This document shows positions 23,577 to 32,800 of a stretch of 34,649 bases of DNA, piece by piece. Source of the stretch: Paludibacteraceae bacterium (GTDB lineage: Bacteria; Bacteroidota; Bacteroidia; Bacteroidales; Paludibacteraceae); the NCBI GenBank assembly GCA_905235505.1, contig CAJOMJ010000028.1, positions 1-34,649 on the forward strand, in the 5' to 3' direction. The position numbers and the translations under genes are program-made. Each line of letters opens with the position of its first letter. Position 1 is the stretch's first letter. Below the pieces are notes generated by a model that was given only the letters and a program-made list of their open reading frames with translations, did not search any database and was not told where the DNA came from.

Positions 23577-24971
23577 TTACTCTATCCACTCGAAGCCGGT
23601 ATAAGGCTGTAGTGCAGCAGGTATATGTATGCCTCGCTCGGTCTGGTTGTTCTCAAGCAGAGCGGCCACTATACGCGGCAGTGCAAGTGCAGAACCGTTG
23701 AGAGTGTGGCAGAGAGCGGTCTTTTTGTCCTCACTCCTGCGGTAGCGGCAATGCAGACGGTTGGCCTGATAAGTGTCGAAGTTGCTTGTGGAACTTACCT
23801 CCAACCAGCGATGTTGTGCTTCGCTATATACCTCAAAGTCGTAGCACAGGGCGGCAGTGAACGACATATCGCCGCCACAGAGACGCAGAATACGGTAAGG
23901 CAGTTCCAGTTTCTTCAGCAGACCCTCCACATGCTCAAGCATCTCCTGATGCGACTGAGCCGAGTGTTCGGGAGTGTCTATACGGACTATCTCTATCTTG
24001 GAGAACTCATGCAGACGGTTCAGTCCGCGCACGTCCTTGCCGTATGAACCTGCCTCGCGACGGAAGCACTCCGTATAAGCACAGTTCTTTATAGGAAGCG
24101 CCTGCTCCTCGAGAATGACATCACGATAGAGGTTGGTTACAGGTACTTCTGCGGTGGGGATAAGATAGAGGTCGTCCACTTCGCAATGATACATCTGACC
24201 TTCCTTGTCAGGCAGTTGCCCTGTACCATAGCCTGATGCGGCATTGACAACGGTAGGAGGCATTATCTCTGTGTAACCTGCCTTGGCTGCCTCTGCAAGG
24301 AAGAAGTTGATGAGTGCACGCTGCAGTTGTGCGCCCTTGCCTATATAGACAGGGAAGCCTGCACCTGATATCTTCACTCCGAGGTCGAAGTCTATGAGGT
24401 TGTATTTCTTTGCCAATTCCCAATGGGGCAGTTTCGACACCTCGCCATTACCCTCTCCCAACGAGAGCGACTTGAACCGTTCTTCGGCAATACGCTCATC
24501 TGTTGCGGTATCCCAGTCACGCAGAGCCACACAGCCGTCTTTGGCAATAGCGTCCGCCATTGGTTGGTTGGGCCAGTTGCCTATAGCCACTGCGAGGTTG
24601 TCGTCAGCAGCTTTGCCTTCGGGCACGATGTCGTATGGCACATTGGGAATGGTGAGAAGCAGTTTGAGTTGTGCTTCTTCAGCCTCTTTCATCTGAGCCT
24701 CATATTGGGCTATCTGTTCTTTCAGTTCACCTGTCTTCTGCTTGGCAGCAGCGGCCTCTTCCTGCTTACCCTGCTTGAAGAGCATACCTATCTCTTTGGA
24801 GAGACGGTTCATCTCTGCCTGCGCGGCATCCTTGAGCTGCTGTGCAGACTTGCGCTGCGAGTCAAGTGCCACTACCTCGTCTATCGCCTCTGCCGCTCCT
24901 TGGAAATGTTTCTTCTCAAGACCGGCTACCACGAGAGCCTTGTTATCGTAGATTTGTTTGAGTGTTAACAT
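23577..24971 (-). CDS. serS: Seryl-tRNA synthetase
   Basis: 464 residues. The N-terminal long coiled-coil arm (about 30-110, rich in Glu, Lys, Gln and Ala) binds tRNA-Ser. The class II catalytic core has motif 2 FRREAGSYGKDVRGLNRLHEF and motif 3 GSALALPRIVAALLENNQ. It is about 40 residues longer than many bacterial SerRS; the extra sits in the arm and around DWDTATDERIAEERF. It makes Ser-tRNA in the cytoplasm. The gap to rpmA holds the rpmA terminator and no visible promoter match. Confidence 0.96.
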   Translation of the reverse strand: MLTLKQIYDNKALVVAGLEKKHFQGAAEAIDEVVALDSQRKSAQQLKDAAQAEMNRLSKEIGMLFKQGKQEEAAAAKQKTGELKEQIAQYEAQMKEAEEAQLKLLLTIPNVPYDIVPEGKAADDNLAVAIGNWPNQPMADAIAKDGCVALRDWDTATDERIAEERFKSLSLGEGNGEVSKLPHWELAKKYNLIDFDLGVKISGAGFPVYIGKGAQLQRALINFFLAEAAKAGYTEIMPPTVVNAASGYGTGQLPDKEGQMYHCEVDDLYLIPTAEVPVTNLYRDVILEEQALPIKNCAYTECFRREAGSYGKDVRGLNRLHEFSKIEIVRIDTPEHSAQSHQEMLEHVEGLLKKLELPYRILRLCGGDMSFTAALCYDFEVYSEAQHRWLEVSSTSNFDTYQANRLHCRYRRSEDKKTALCHTLNGSALALPRIVAALLENNQTERGIHIPAALQPYTGFEWIE

Positions 24972-25071
24972 AGTAGTTTCGGATTTTTCTGTTGTAGTTT
25001 GAGTTGGTTAAGAAGAATAGGTTCTTTGGGAATCCTATGCCTCTTTAGTCTCAGCCCCTTTCTTTCAACAA

Positions 25072-25099
25072 AAAAGCCCTCTCGGCTGAGAGGGCTTTT
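25072..25099 (-). terminator. Terminator of the rplU-rpmA operon
   Basis: A perfect 12-bp stem, AAAAGCCCTCTC / GAGAGGGCTTTT, with a 4-base loop lies 8 bases beyond the rpmA stop; on the minus strand it ends in a T run (TTTTTTG). Confidence 0.9.
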
Positions 25100-25107
25100 A
25101 ATACTGT

Positions 25108-25380
25108 TTACGCCTCCGCCGGTTTAGCAAACGGTTCTATTGAGACGTATGAACGATTGTTCTTTTTCTTCTGGAAAGTAACTATTCCGTCAACCAGTGC
25201 ATACAGAGTGTGGTCTTTACCCATACCCATGTTTGCTCCGGGATAATGCACAGTACCGCGCTGACGAACTATGATGTTACCTGCCTTAGCTGCCTGTCCG
25301 CCCCAGATCTTCACACCGAGACGCTTACTTTCTGATTCACGGCCGTTCTTTGACGAGCCCACACCTTTCTTATGTGCCAT
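25108..25380 (-). CDS. rpmA: 50S ribosomal protein L27
   Basis: 90 residues from the ATG at 25380 ([16 protein letters not shown]); an upstream in-frame start at 25431 only adds intergenic sequence. The body has [11 protein letters not shown] and [12 protein letters not shown], all conserved in L27. It sits near the peptidyl-transferase centre of the ribosome. It is second in the rplU-rpmA operon, the normal order, with a strong terminator after it. Confidence 0.97.
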   Translation of the reverse strand: MAHKKGVGSSKNGRESESKRLGVKIWGGQAAKAGNIIVRQRGTVHYPGANMGMGKDHTLYALVDGIVTFQKKKNNRSYVSIEPFAKPAEA

Positions 25381-25466
25381 AATCTCTAATGAATTTGATG
25401 ATTTGAGAATCTGAAGATTGAGAATATACAACTCACACTCTCAAATCGGGAAACATCCCTCGGGGT

Positions 25467-25778
25467 TTAACATACAATTTCTTTCACCAATACTTGAGTG
25501 AAGTCCTGACGGTGACCATTCAGTTTCTTGTAGCCTTTGCGACGACGTTTGTGGAACACGAGTACTTTCTTTCCGCGAACATCAGCTACTACTTCACATA
25601 CTACCTTTGCGCCTTCAACTGTGGGAGCACCAACCTGAACGGTACCCTCGTTGTCGATAAGCAGCACTTTGTCAAACTCTACCTGTGCACCTTCTTCGGC
25701 TTCCAGGCGATGAACAAACAGTTTCTTGCCGGTCTCTGCCTTGAACTGCTGTCCCTGCATTTCTACTATTGCGTACAT
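25467..25778 (-). CDS. rplU: 50S ribosomal protein L21
   Basis: 103 residues, standard length. Conserved features are [13 protein letters not shown] at the start, the [15 protein letters not shown] basic segment, and [14 protein letters not shown] at the end. It binds 23S rRNA in the large subunit. It is transcribed from a promoter about 190 bases upstream; the leader could hold autoregulatory structure, but I cannot define one. Confidence 0.97.
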   Translation of the reverse strand: MYAIVEMQGQQFKAETGKKLFVHRLEAEEGAQVEFDKVLLIDNEGTVQVGAPTVEGAKVVCEVVADVRGKKVLVFHKRRRKGYKKLNGHRQDFTQVLVKEIVC

Positions 25779-25973
25779 TTAATAAATTGTTTGAAGACCT
25801 GAAGATTTGACAATTTGAAACTCAAGAGGTTAGGCATACCACCTTCCCCTAATCATATTCAAACATTCAAACACCTCAAATCACATGTTATCATCGGTCA
25901 GGCGGGAGCACTTCACCACTGCGGTAAGCCTTTCCACTTGCTTCTACTCGAGAGCCTACTCCGAAAGCGGCTG

Positions 25974-26004
25974 CAAAAGTACTGCAAACTTTTTAAATAC
26001 GCAA
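25974..26004 (-). promoter_or_regulatory. Promoter of rplU-rpmA
   Basis: TTGC (26004-26001), a 19-base spacer and TACTTTTG (25981-25974) on the minus strand. The predicted leader is about 190 bases. The 25779-26258 gap holds this promoter and one hairpin, and no gene. Confidence 0.65.
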
Positions 26005-26126
26005 GTTTTTTATGAATTTTCTGATATTTATTTCAAGAAAAGGAATAATAAACTTGTGTATTTGCCAAAAAGCGCCAGCGACTTTGGCTACATGAGCGTC
26101 GCGAATGTAGAAAAGTTCTGAATAAT

Positions 26127-26163
26127 AAATGTGCAAGAGATAAGTATTTTTTCTTGCACATTT
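26127..26163 (-). terminator. Hairpin, probable terminator of the phosphatase operon
   Basis: Perfect 12-bp arms AAATGTGCAAGA / TCTTGCACATTT with a 13-base loop, 96 bases beyond the phosphatase stop. The tail on the minus strand is ATTATTC, only moderately U-rich. Confidence 0.5.
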
Positions 26164-26258
26164 TAATATAAATGCAGTGTACTTTGCCTTGCGAACGTAT
26201 TGGCAGGGTCAATACCAACTATCACTCTTGGCTGATTCCGCCCAAAGATATGGTTTCC

Positions 26259-27368
26259 TTACTTCGTTAGTGCCTGAATGAGTGCGTCTAATTGTGGTTG
26301 GGTCATGCCATGTTCGAGCATAAAGGCGGAGAAAGCCTCCGCATAATTCACCTCGGGCAGAAGGTTCTCGTCGTTTATGCCTGCATAATACATGATACAC
26401 GGGTCGAGACGCAAATCTACCAATGCCCGGCACACATCCGGGTCATTGTCAGGTGTGACGGAGTAATAATTGTCATACGTCTTGAGATAGTCATCCACCA
26501 TCTCCTGATAGGTGGCACCGCAGAGTCCTTCGAGCAGTGCGCAGACATAGCCGGTGCGGTCTTTGCCCTCGGTGCAGTGCACTACGTACGGAGCAGGGCG
26601 GGACGACATCTCAATGAGTGCCTCTATAAGCGGGTTATTGAACTCATCTACAGAGGGGTTGGCTTTGAGCGGGCAAAGGATGACATCGCCGTTTTCCCAC
26701 AACATACGGCTGTAGGTAGGCATCTCGGTGTAGCTCTCCATCTTCTCCTTGGTGTCCGTGAGGTTGAGAACAGTCATCACCTTCTCCTGCTCAAGATATC
26801 TGGACACATACCGGTCACGGCATATCTCATTGCTGAAAGGCGTAGATGAGCGGTACAGTCTGCCTTCGGGTATATCACCCATATACACGTTTCGAGCATT
26901 GGCGAATGCCTCGTCCGACAGATACGGATACAGGTCACGGTCGTTCTTGTATTTCATACCCATGGCATTTTGCACTTCAATGCAACCTGCCTTCTCTTTC
27001 ATCGTAATGGTAACATGCTCCCCCTCCAATCCTGTGAACGGCTCCTGCAGCCCCACGTTGGTCGTGGTAAAGCAGATAGAAGGGTAAGTGGGATAATTGA
27101 CGCACAGATACTCGCCGGTGCGGGTATAGAAACCGTCGTAGTATGGCATAACGAGTTCGGTGTCCTTAATGGCAATGGTAATGACATCGCCGAGCGTAAA
27201 CCCCGCCTTGTCCATGTCTTCCCCAATGATGTCGAGCATGGCGGCGCCAAACTCATTGTAAGAACGTATCTCGCCGGTCAACACCTCCGATGGTGTCTCC
27301 TTACTGCCACAGGATGTTACTATGGTCAGTATGGCGAACAAACATAAAGTGAATGATATGTGTTTCAT
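26259..27368 (-). CDS. Lipoprotein tyrosine/dual-specificity-type phosphatase
   Basis: 369 residues from the ATG at 27368; a longer frame reaches 27461, but only this start gives a clean lipoprotein signal (MKHISFTLCLFAILTIVTSC, lipid on Cys20). The catalytic signature HCTEGKDRTG is at 264-273 with Cys265 and Arg271, matching the Y_phosphatase3 (PF13350) group. It should hydrolyse phosphotyrosine or another phosphoester in the periplasm or at the cell surface. It is the last gene after the giant T9SS cargo and the small tailed protein, on the same strand with 40-base spacing, so it may be co-expressed. Substrate unknown. Confidence 0.88.
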   Translation of the reverse strand: MKHISFTLCLFAILTIVTSCGSKETPSEVLTGEIRSYNEFGAAMLDIIGEDMDKAGFTLGDVITIAIKDTELVMPYYDGFYTRTGEYLCVNYPTYPSICFTTTNVGLQEPFTGLEGEHVTITMKEKAGCIEVQNAMGMKYKNDRDLYPYLSDEAFANARNVYMGDIPEGRLYRSSTPFSNEICRDRYVSRYLEQEKVMTVLNLTDTKEKMESYTEMPTYSRMLWENGDVILCPLKANPSVDEFNNPLIEALIEMSSRPAPYVVHCTEGKDRTGYVCALLEGLCGATYQEMVDDYLKTYDNYYSVTPDNDPDVCRALVDLRLDPCIMYYAGINDENLLPEVNYAEAFSAFMLEHGMTQPQLDALIQALTK

Positions 27369-27408
27369 AATCGCTGCCCGGCTGTGGCGGTATGCCTTGA
27401 AGTATCTC

Positions 27409-27822
27409 CTAACTTTTATAAGTCCGCCCCCTGTGTTTCCGTGCACCATATACCGCAGCAAGAAGTGCCATCAGCACAAAAGGTATTTCGCCCAACGGCG
27501 TACCCGGGTCGCCGGGATTACCGGGCCAACGTCTCTTTGTCATAGTCTGCCCTGCGGCAGCAACATCAGTCACTGACACTGCCCCGACCTGCGTCACAGT
27601 AGAGCTGTATCGGCTGCCGCTATGGAAAGCTCCCGACGATACAGACATCTCACTGAGGGCGGGCATCTGTGCAGGAGTAGCCGCAGGCAGACCTGATGAG
27701 AGCGACGGGTGCTGAGACATTATGCCCTGCTTTGACGACAGCCATACGCCATCTGTTGCTTGTGCACATAAGGTTGATGTGCCAAGCACCACAGAAAACA
27801 CTATATAGAATAATCTTTTCAT
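27409..27822 (-). CDS. Small secreted protein with C-terminal membrane tail
   Basis: 137 residues from the ATG at 27822 (MKRLFYIVFSVVLGTSTLCAQ, a clear signal peptide); a start at 27855 is possible but less natural. The middle is Ser/Gly/Pro/Ala-rich with low complexity. The end, PGTPLGEIPFVLMALLAAVYGARKHR, is a Pro-Gly hinge, one membrane helix and a basic tail, the layout of a C-terminal sorting or anchor signal seen in many Bacteroidales proteins encoded near T9SS cargo. No enzymatic domain. It lies 36 bases after the giant gene. Function unknown. Confidence 0.7.
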   Translation of the reverse strand: MKRLFYIVFSVVLGTSTLCAQATDGVWLSSKQGIMSQHPSLSSGLPAATPAQMPALSEMSVSSGAFHSGSRYSSTVTQVGAVSVTDVAAAGQTMTKRRWPGNPGDPGTPLGEIPFVLMALLAAVYGARKHRGRTYKS

Positions 27823-27858
27823 ATCACAACCGCTATCCGTAACTAACCTTTTCATATC

Positions 27859-29820
27859 CTACTTTACTACCGCTTTCAAGGTTTGTGCTCCGTCGGCAGT
27901 CTGCACACGCACATTATATACTCCCGAGGCAGGCACATCTACCACCAATCTCTCGCTCTGCTGCACCTTCTCCCGTGCGATTATCAGTCTGCCTGCCGCA
28001 TCATATACCCATACCTCCGAACCCTGCTGCAGTCCGAGTACTGCTAAACGCTTGTCGCCTGTTACTATACGCACGTCTCCGTAGTTGTCCAAGTCTTCTT
28101 CCGCTGTCGTAACCTTTGGAGAACGTTTCACACGCACGGTGAGGGTGAAGCGGGACTTGTCATCTGTGCGGGCGGAAGTGAAGTTATAGTCACTGAGTAG
28201 CAGGTCGTGCCAGTGTTGTTCTGCTGCATCGTATAACCATACCTCGTCAAGATTGGAGAGCGGGTACTTATGCGAGAGCGACAGTGTGTATTGCCCTTTC
28301 TCTGCAGCGAAATAGTTGAGTCCTACACCTGCCTTGGCAGTAGCATCAGGCAGAGCATTGAATGCCATCTCACCCTCTGTGTTGCGCGAAGCAAGCACCG
28401 GTCTGGTGGTTACCTGGGCATACTGGTAATATGTGCCGCGCCATTTTGCAAGGTCATCCATCATGTCGTACCCGTCAGTGAATCTGTCGCTGACAAGCAA
28501 GGTGGTCACGTCAGTCTCTTGCCGGCTGTTCGTAAGTTCTACGCCCACCCAGACAGGTGAATCATCTACATCTGTCATAAGAAGTCTATGTGGCATTGAG
28601 GTTTTAACATTAGACCTTGCAAATGAAACATTGAGTTCTTCAGAAGGATTATTGCCACCTATCTGTACAAAGTATCCTGTAAACGGAAGCAATTCCTCAT
28701 TAGCAATAGATATAGGTTCGTAGTACGACTGTCCCCCTTCGTAAGGCTTGTAAAGATAACGGACGTTTTCTGTAGTATTAAGAACCCAATCTGTTCCCGA
28801 ATACTCTATAACTCCGACTTTCACGGGTTCTTCAATTCTACTATTGTTATAGGTATTCAGGAATGGGTTACCTATCAAGTTCCAACCTTTATGACTTGGA
28901 TTCAATTGCTCATCAGTTTTATCTCCTCCCCATGCATGAACAGGAACATTAACAGTCTCTACAGCAAGACTTGCATTCTTCATTGGGAAACGCAGCTCGG
29001 AATAGTTGTGCCCTGTCTTGGGTTCTACTGCTACAATGTAGCCGACTCCGGCTTTGAGAGTTTCACCTGTGAACTGTTTCCAGTGCGGAGAATTAGTTGT
29101 ATAAGCAGTGGCTTGGCTTGCACGTTCTTCACCATCATAATATTGTATCAGGAAATCCACACCGTGTTCTGCTGTTGCCCCGTCCCGGAACATGATATCT
29201 GCAACCGCACAATCATACGGGAGAGTGAAGAAATACCAACGCAAACCATCAATACGTTTGTCAAACAGAATGTCAGATTTTGTACGATTGAGAGTACCTT
29301 GAATATTGGTCAATGGCACATCATCACCTTTCGAACGTAATATCAATTGGTTTACGTCAAGAGTCTGCTCTGACTGAACAGTCAACTTGGCTCCCGGATA
29401 TACCTCCACATCATGTAGCTCATTCTTGCCGCTTTCATCTGTTGTCAGCGTGTAGTCTTTCAAAATTACAACATCGCAGAAAGAGCAATCTTCGAATTTG
29501 GTGAAGATAGCATCATTAGTATTCTTGTTGTCTGCCACAATGATTGGCACACGATATTCTACATTCGCTAAGGTCTCGCTTTGGTTTTCGCTGGTGATTT
29601 TGATCTTCAGGAAGTTACATGACAAACCGGCCAGACCGCCCTCCACTTTATCTGGATCAATATGGATAGTCATTGTGCCGTCCGAATTATTGGTGGCGCT
29701 GAAGGCATCGGTGTTCAGTTCCTCGTATTTGGTGTAGGCGTTGTAATAGTCGAACTTACCTACTTCGGTGAAGGCATCACATGTGCTTTGTCTCGTCATT
29801 CTTGCTAACGTGTTTCCCAT
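27859..29820 (-). CDS. C-terminal part of the giant T9SS surface protein (downstream of a frameshift)
   Basis: 653 residues. The last about 75 residues (VRIVTGDKRLAVLGLQQGSEVWVYDAAGRL...GVYNVRVQTADGAQTLKAVVK) form a type A T9SS C-terminal sorting domain (Por_Secre_tail-like), so the protein is exported across the outer membrane and attached. The preceding part is beta-rich, with the WNLIGNPF phrase common in such proteins. There is no signal peptide, and the first codons (MGNTLARMTRQ) read on smoothly from the end of the upstream frame, so this is not a separate gene. See the companion entry from 29777. Confidence 0.88.
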   Translation of the reverse strand: MGNTLARMTRQSTCDAFTEVGKFDYYNAYTKYEELNTDAFSATNNSDGTMTIHIDPDKVEGGLAGLSCNFLKIKITSENQSETLANVEYRVPIIVADNKNTNDAIFTKFEDCSFCDVVILKDYTLTTDESGKNELHDVEVYPGAKLTVQSEQTLDVNQLILRSKGDDVPLTNIQGTLNRTKSDILFDKRIDGLRWYFFTLPYDCAVADIMFRDGATAEHGVDFLIQYYDGEERASQATAYTTNSPHWKQFTGETLKAGVGYIVAVEPKTGHNYSELRFPMKNASLAVETVNVPVHAWGGDKTDEQLNPSHKGWNLIGNPFLNTYNNSRIEEPVKVGVIEYSGTDWVLNTTENVRYLYKPYEGGQSYYEPISIANEELLPFTGYFVQIGGNNPSEELNVSFARSNVKTSMPHRLLMTDVDDSPVWVGVELTNSRQETDVTTLLVSDRFTDGYDMMDDLAKWRGTYYQYAQVTTRPVLASRNTEGEMAFNALPDATAKAGVGLNYFAAEKGQYTLSLSHKYPLSNLDEVWLYDAAEQHWHDLLLSDYNFTSARTDDKSRFTLTVRVKRSPKVTTAEEDLDNYGDVRIVTGDKRLAVLGLQQGSEVWVYDAAGRLIIAREKVQQSERLVVDVPASGVYNVRVQTADGAQTLKAVVK

Positions 29821-32800
29821 ACCATTCGGTGCAGAGCGTATTGAAATTGCCTGTGCCTAAGTTTCCGGTTGTGGTGTTGCGGGATGCTTTTCCGGAAGTT
29901 ACGTCAAACTTACGAACCAAGAGGCAGCGAACTGTAGCCAGTGCGAAATCCGCATCTTCATCTCCTCCTAATTCGCGACCGTTTGTACAATACCATGCAT
30001 TGTGGTCGCCCCAAGAGATAGAGCCATTTGAGGTAATATTCGTATGGTCCGCGGTTTTGCCGTCTGCTTTTAATGCGCCAACAATATCCAATATATTCCA
30101 GTTCTCACCATCATATTCTTCCAAAACCACTGCTTCTTCTCCACCGAAGATGATACCCGGCTTAGTCGGATAATAAGTGCTCCAAGGTACTGCAATCCAG
30201 TCGCTCAATCGTATCTCTCCATTGTCGTTCATCTCGTTGACGCATTCCATCACATCCAGATCGTTGCTATTGCCCGTGTCCCAACTATAGAAAATCAACT
30301 CTTTTCCTGTAGGCCATTCTTCCACATAATCGCCTACTTTGACAATATGCTGGGTTTTAGAACCTCCTACGCTACGAATCCGATATTTCGACGGGTCTGC
30401 ATCTTTGCCGGTGCCGTTATAGAGAGCCACTAACTTAACACTACCGCTGGCTTCGAAATATTTGGATACAAATACTTCTTCTGCTACATTGCCTTCTTCG
30501 TGCAGAACGAGCTGGTCTATCAGGGCATTGGCATTACCTCCGAACTCGTGCTCAACGATAATATCATTGTTATTGTTTACTTCCACTACATCCACGCTCG
30601 CTTCGCGGACTGTCAATTCGTAACTGTCATCTGTTGCGCAGTATTTAGCGCCGCTTGTCATGCGATTCTGGTGAACAGAGATGGTCGTTGTTCCTAATCC
30701 GACTATCGTTACAGCACCTGTAGAACCATTCACTGTTGCTACGGCAGGAGTACTGCTGGTGAAACTCTTTGCATTGGTGTTGTTGGTGGTAAAGGTATTG
30801 GTATAAGTGCCTGCGTACGGATAAGTGAGCGTCACGGCTGATTTCTCAAAACCGAATGTAGCTTCCGTACAATCGTCGCATTCCGGCCGCGACCAATAAT
30901 TCGTGGTCAGTCCGCTTACGGCTGTTATCCATTTGATGGCTATGTTGCTGATATAGGTAGCACCGTCTTTTGCACGGATACCTACATATGTGTATGAGCC
31001 TGTTACATCCAGCGTGTTGGTAGCCATACTGCCATCATAGGTAAGCGAACCTAATAACTTGCCTTTTATCTGTGTGCCGTTTGTGCCATAAACATCAGTC
31101 GGCTCTTCATATGCCGTGTTGTAACCATAGACGCGCACGCTTCTATTGGCCGCTGTATGGCTATCCCATGTGATAGTCACTTGGTTGAGTGTGCCGCCGG
31201 AAGTAGTGCTGACTATGGCCGATGGATCTTTGTCGCGCAGGGCCATCACACTATAGTTTTTCGCGCTATTACCTGCATATACAGCACCTGTGGTTACGCT
31301 CTTTCCGCTCCAGTAGGTATACTTGTTCTCGGTCACACCTGTTGTGCTAACGGTGATATTATCTGTTCCGTACGTATACACAGGCGTTCCCGTAGTATGA
31401 GTATAAACGGCATATAAGGTCATGTTGTTCGCTGCAGGAACATATCGTTCGCCTGCATCCGCTGTGTGTGCCGGAACGGTTGTAGTGCTGGTCTCCACAT
31501 CGGTTGTGCTCCAATAAGCAAACGTCCAGTCTTCTGCACAAGTGATAGCCGTCGGAGCCATAACGCCCGAACCACGGGTGGTCTCGGAGATAGTTGTTGT
31601 GGCACTTCCGCCGCTTATTCTGCCGGTGCCTGCATCGAAGGTAACGCTATAAACAGGTAACTTGGCGAAGGCCACATTCACCTCGATGTCGCTGGTTATA
31701 CTTGTGATGGTACATTCGCAACCGGTTAGTGTACCAACAGTAGCCGTTCCGCTCCTCAGCGTTACACTCTCGCAACCGTAACCGGCTGCAGGGGTCAAAG
31801 TCAAGGTCGTCGAACCGCCGCTGGCCACATAGGTGTTGCTCACCTCCACCGTTCCGTGTCCTGCCGAAGTGGCGGTCACTACAAACGGCGTTGTACAAGT
31901 GATGGCGTAATTGGTATAGTTCGGAATATAGAAATCCATCGCATATTGATTATCATTGTCAGAATTGTATCCATATGTTGTGAAGTTATTGTTATAATAT
32001 TCCAAATACCTGTAAGCACCCGGCACTGGAGCATTTGCATACAAGTAATAATAGGTATCTTCTTGTATCGTCCAACTATCCACATCTTCGTCATCTACTT
32101 TCAGCCAAGGATTGGCGTCCAAGCCTATAAGATAGTTAGTTCCCACTTTGAAGAAATAAGAATCATCATTATCTTCATCTATTTCAACCGTCCACAGAAG
32201 ATCTGTATTCGAGGTTGTAAGCACAGAACCGGATATCGAGACATCTGCCGCACTCTTATTATGTGAAAGAGCTTTACTTGTACTGTGATTTACTATTATC
32301 ACCGTCTGTCCGTCTGTTAATCGTGAAAGATTGGCCTTATAATAACTATTCGCCGTAGGCGAAGTAGCAAATACTGCGTAGAAATTCTTGTCTGTGGTGA
32401 TAGGTGTCGGTGCACCGGACGGATCCAAGAATAGATCACCCGGAGGCGTGCTGGCGTTCGAATAACTGCTGTTCTCTGTCCAACCTACAAACACTTTGTT
32501 CCCACAAGTGGCTGTTCCGTCCGGTGCATCGGGCAAGACATCGATGCTTCCTCCATCTGCCACGGCGATAGTCGGAGAGCCTTCTGTATATTCGCTGCCG
32601 TTCACATACCATGTGATTTTATGCGCAACAACAAGGTTGTAACTTGCAGAAGTGGTGTTTTGGCAACTTGTACCATTATCTGCTGCGGCTGCTATAGTGG
32701 CGGTAATAACAACGGGAGTGCCGTCTGCTGTAACAGCTTTTACATCCACTTCGCCTGTCGTGGCATTCACGCTTGCTTTGGATGCATCGCTACTGCTGTA

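Noticed and set aside
25779-25973. L21-leader type RNA regulator upstream of rplU
   Set aside because: A long leader is likely, but I could not find a convincing stem set or a match to a known leader from sequence alone.
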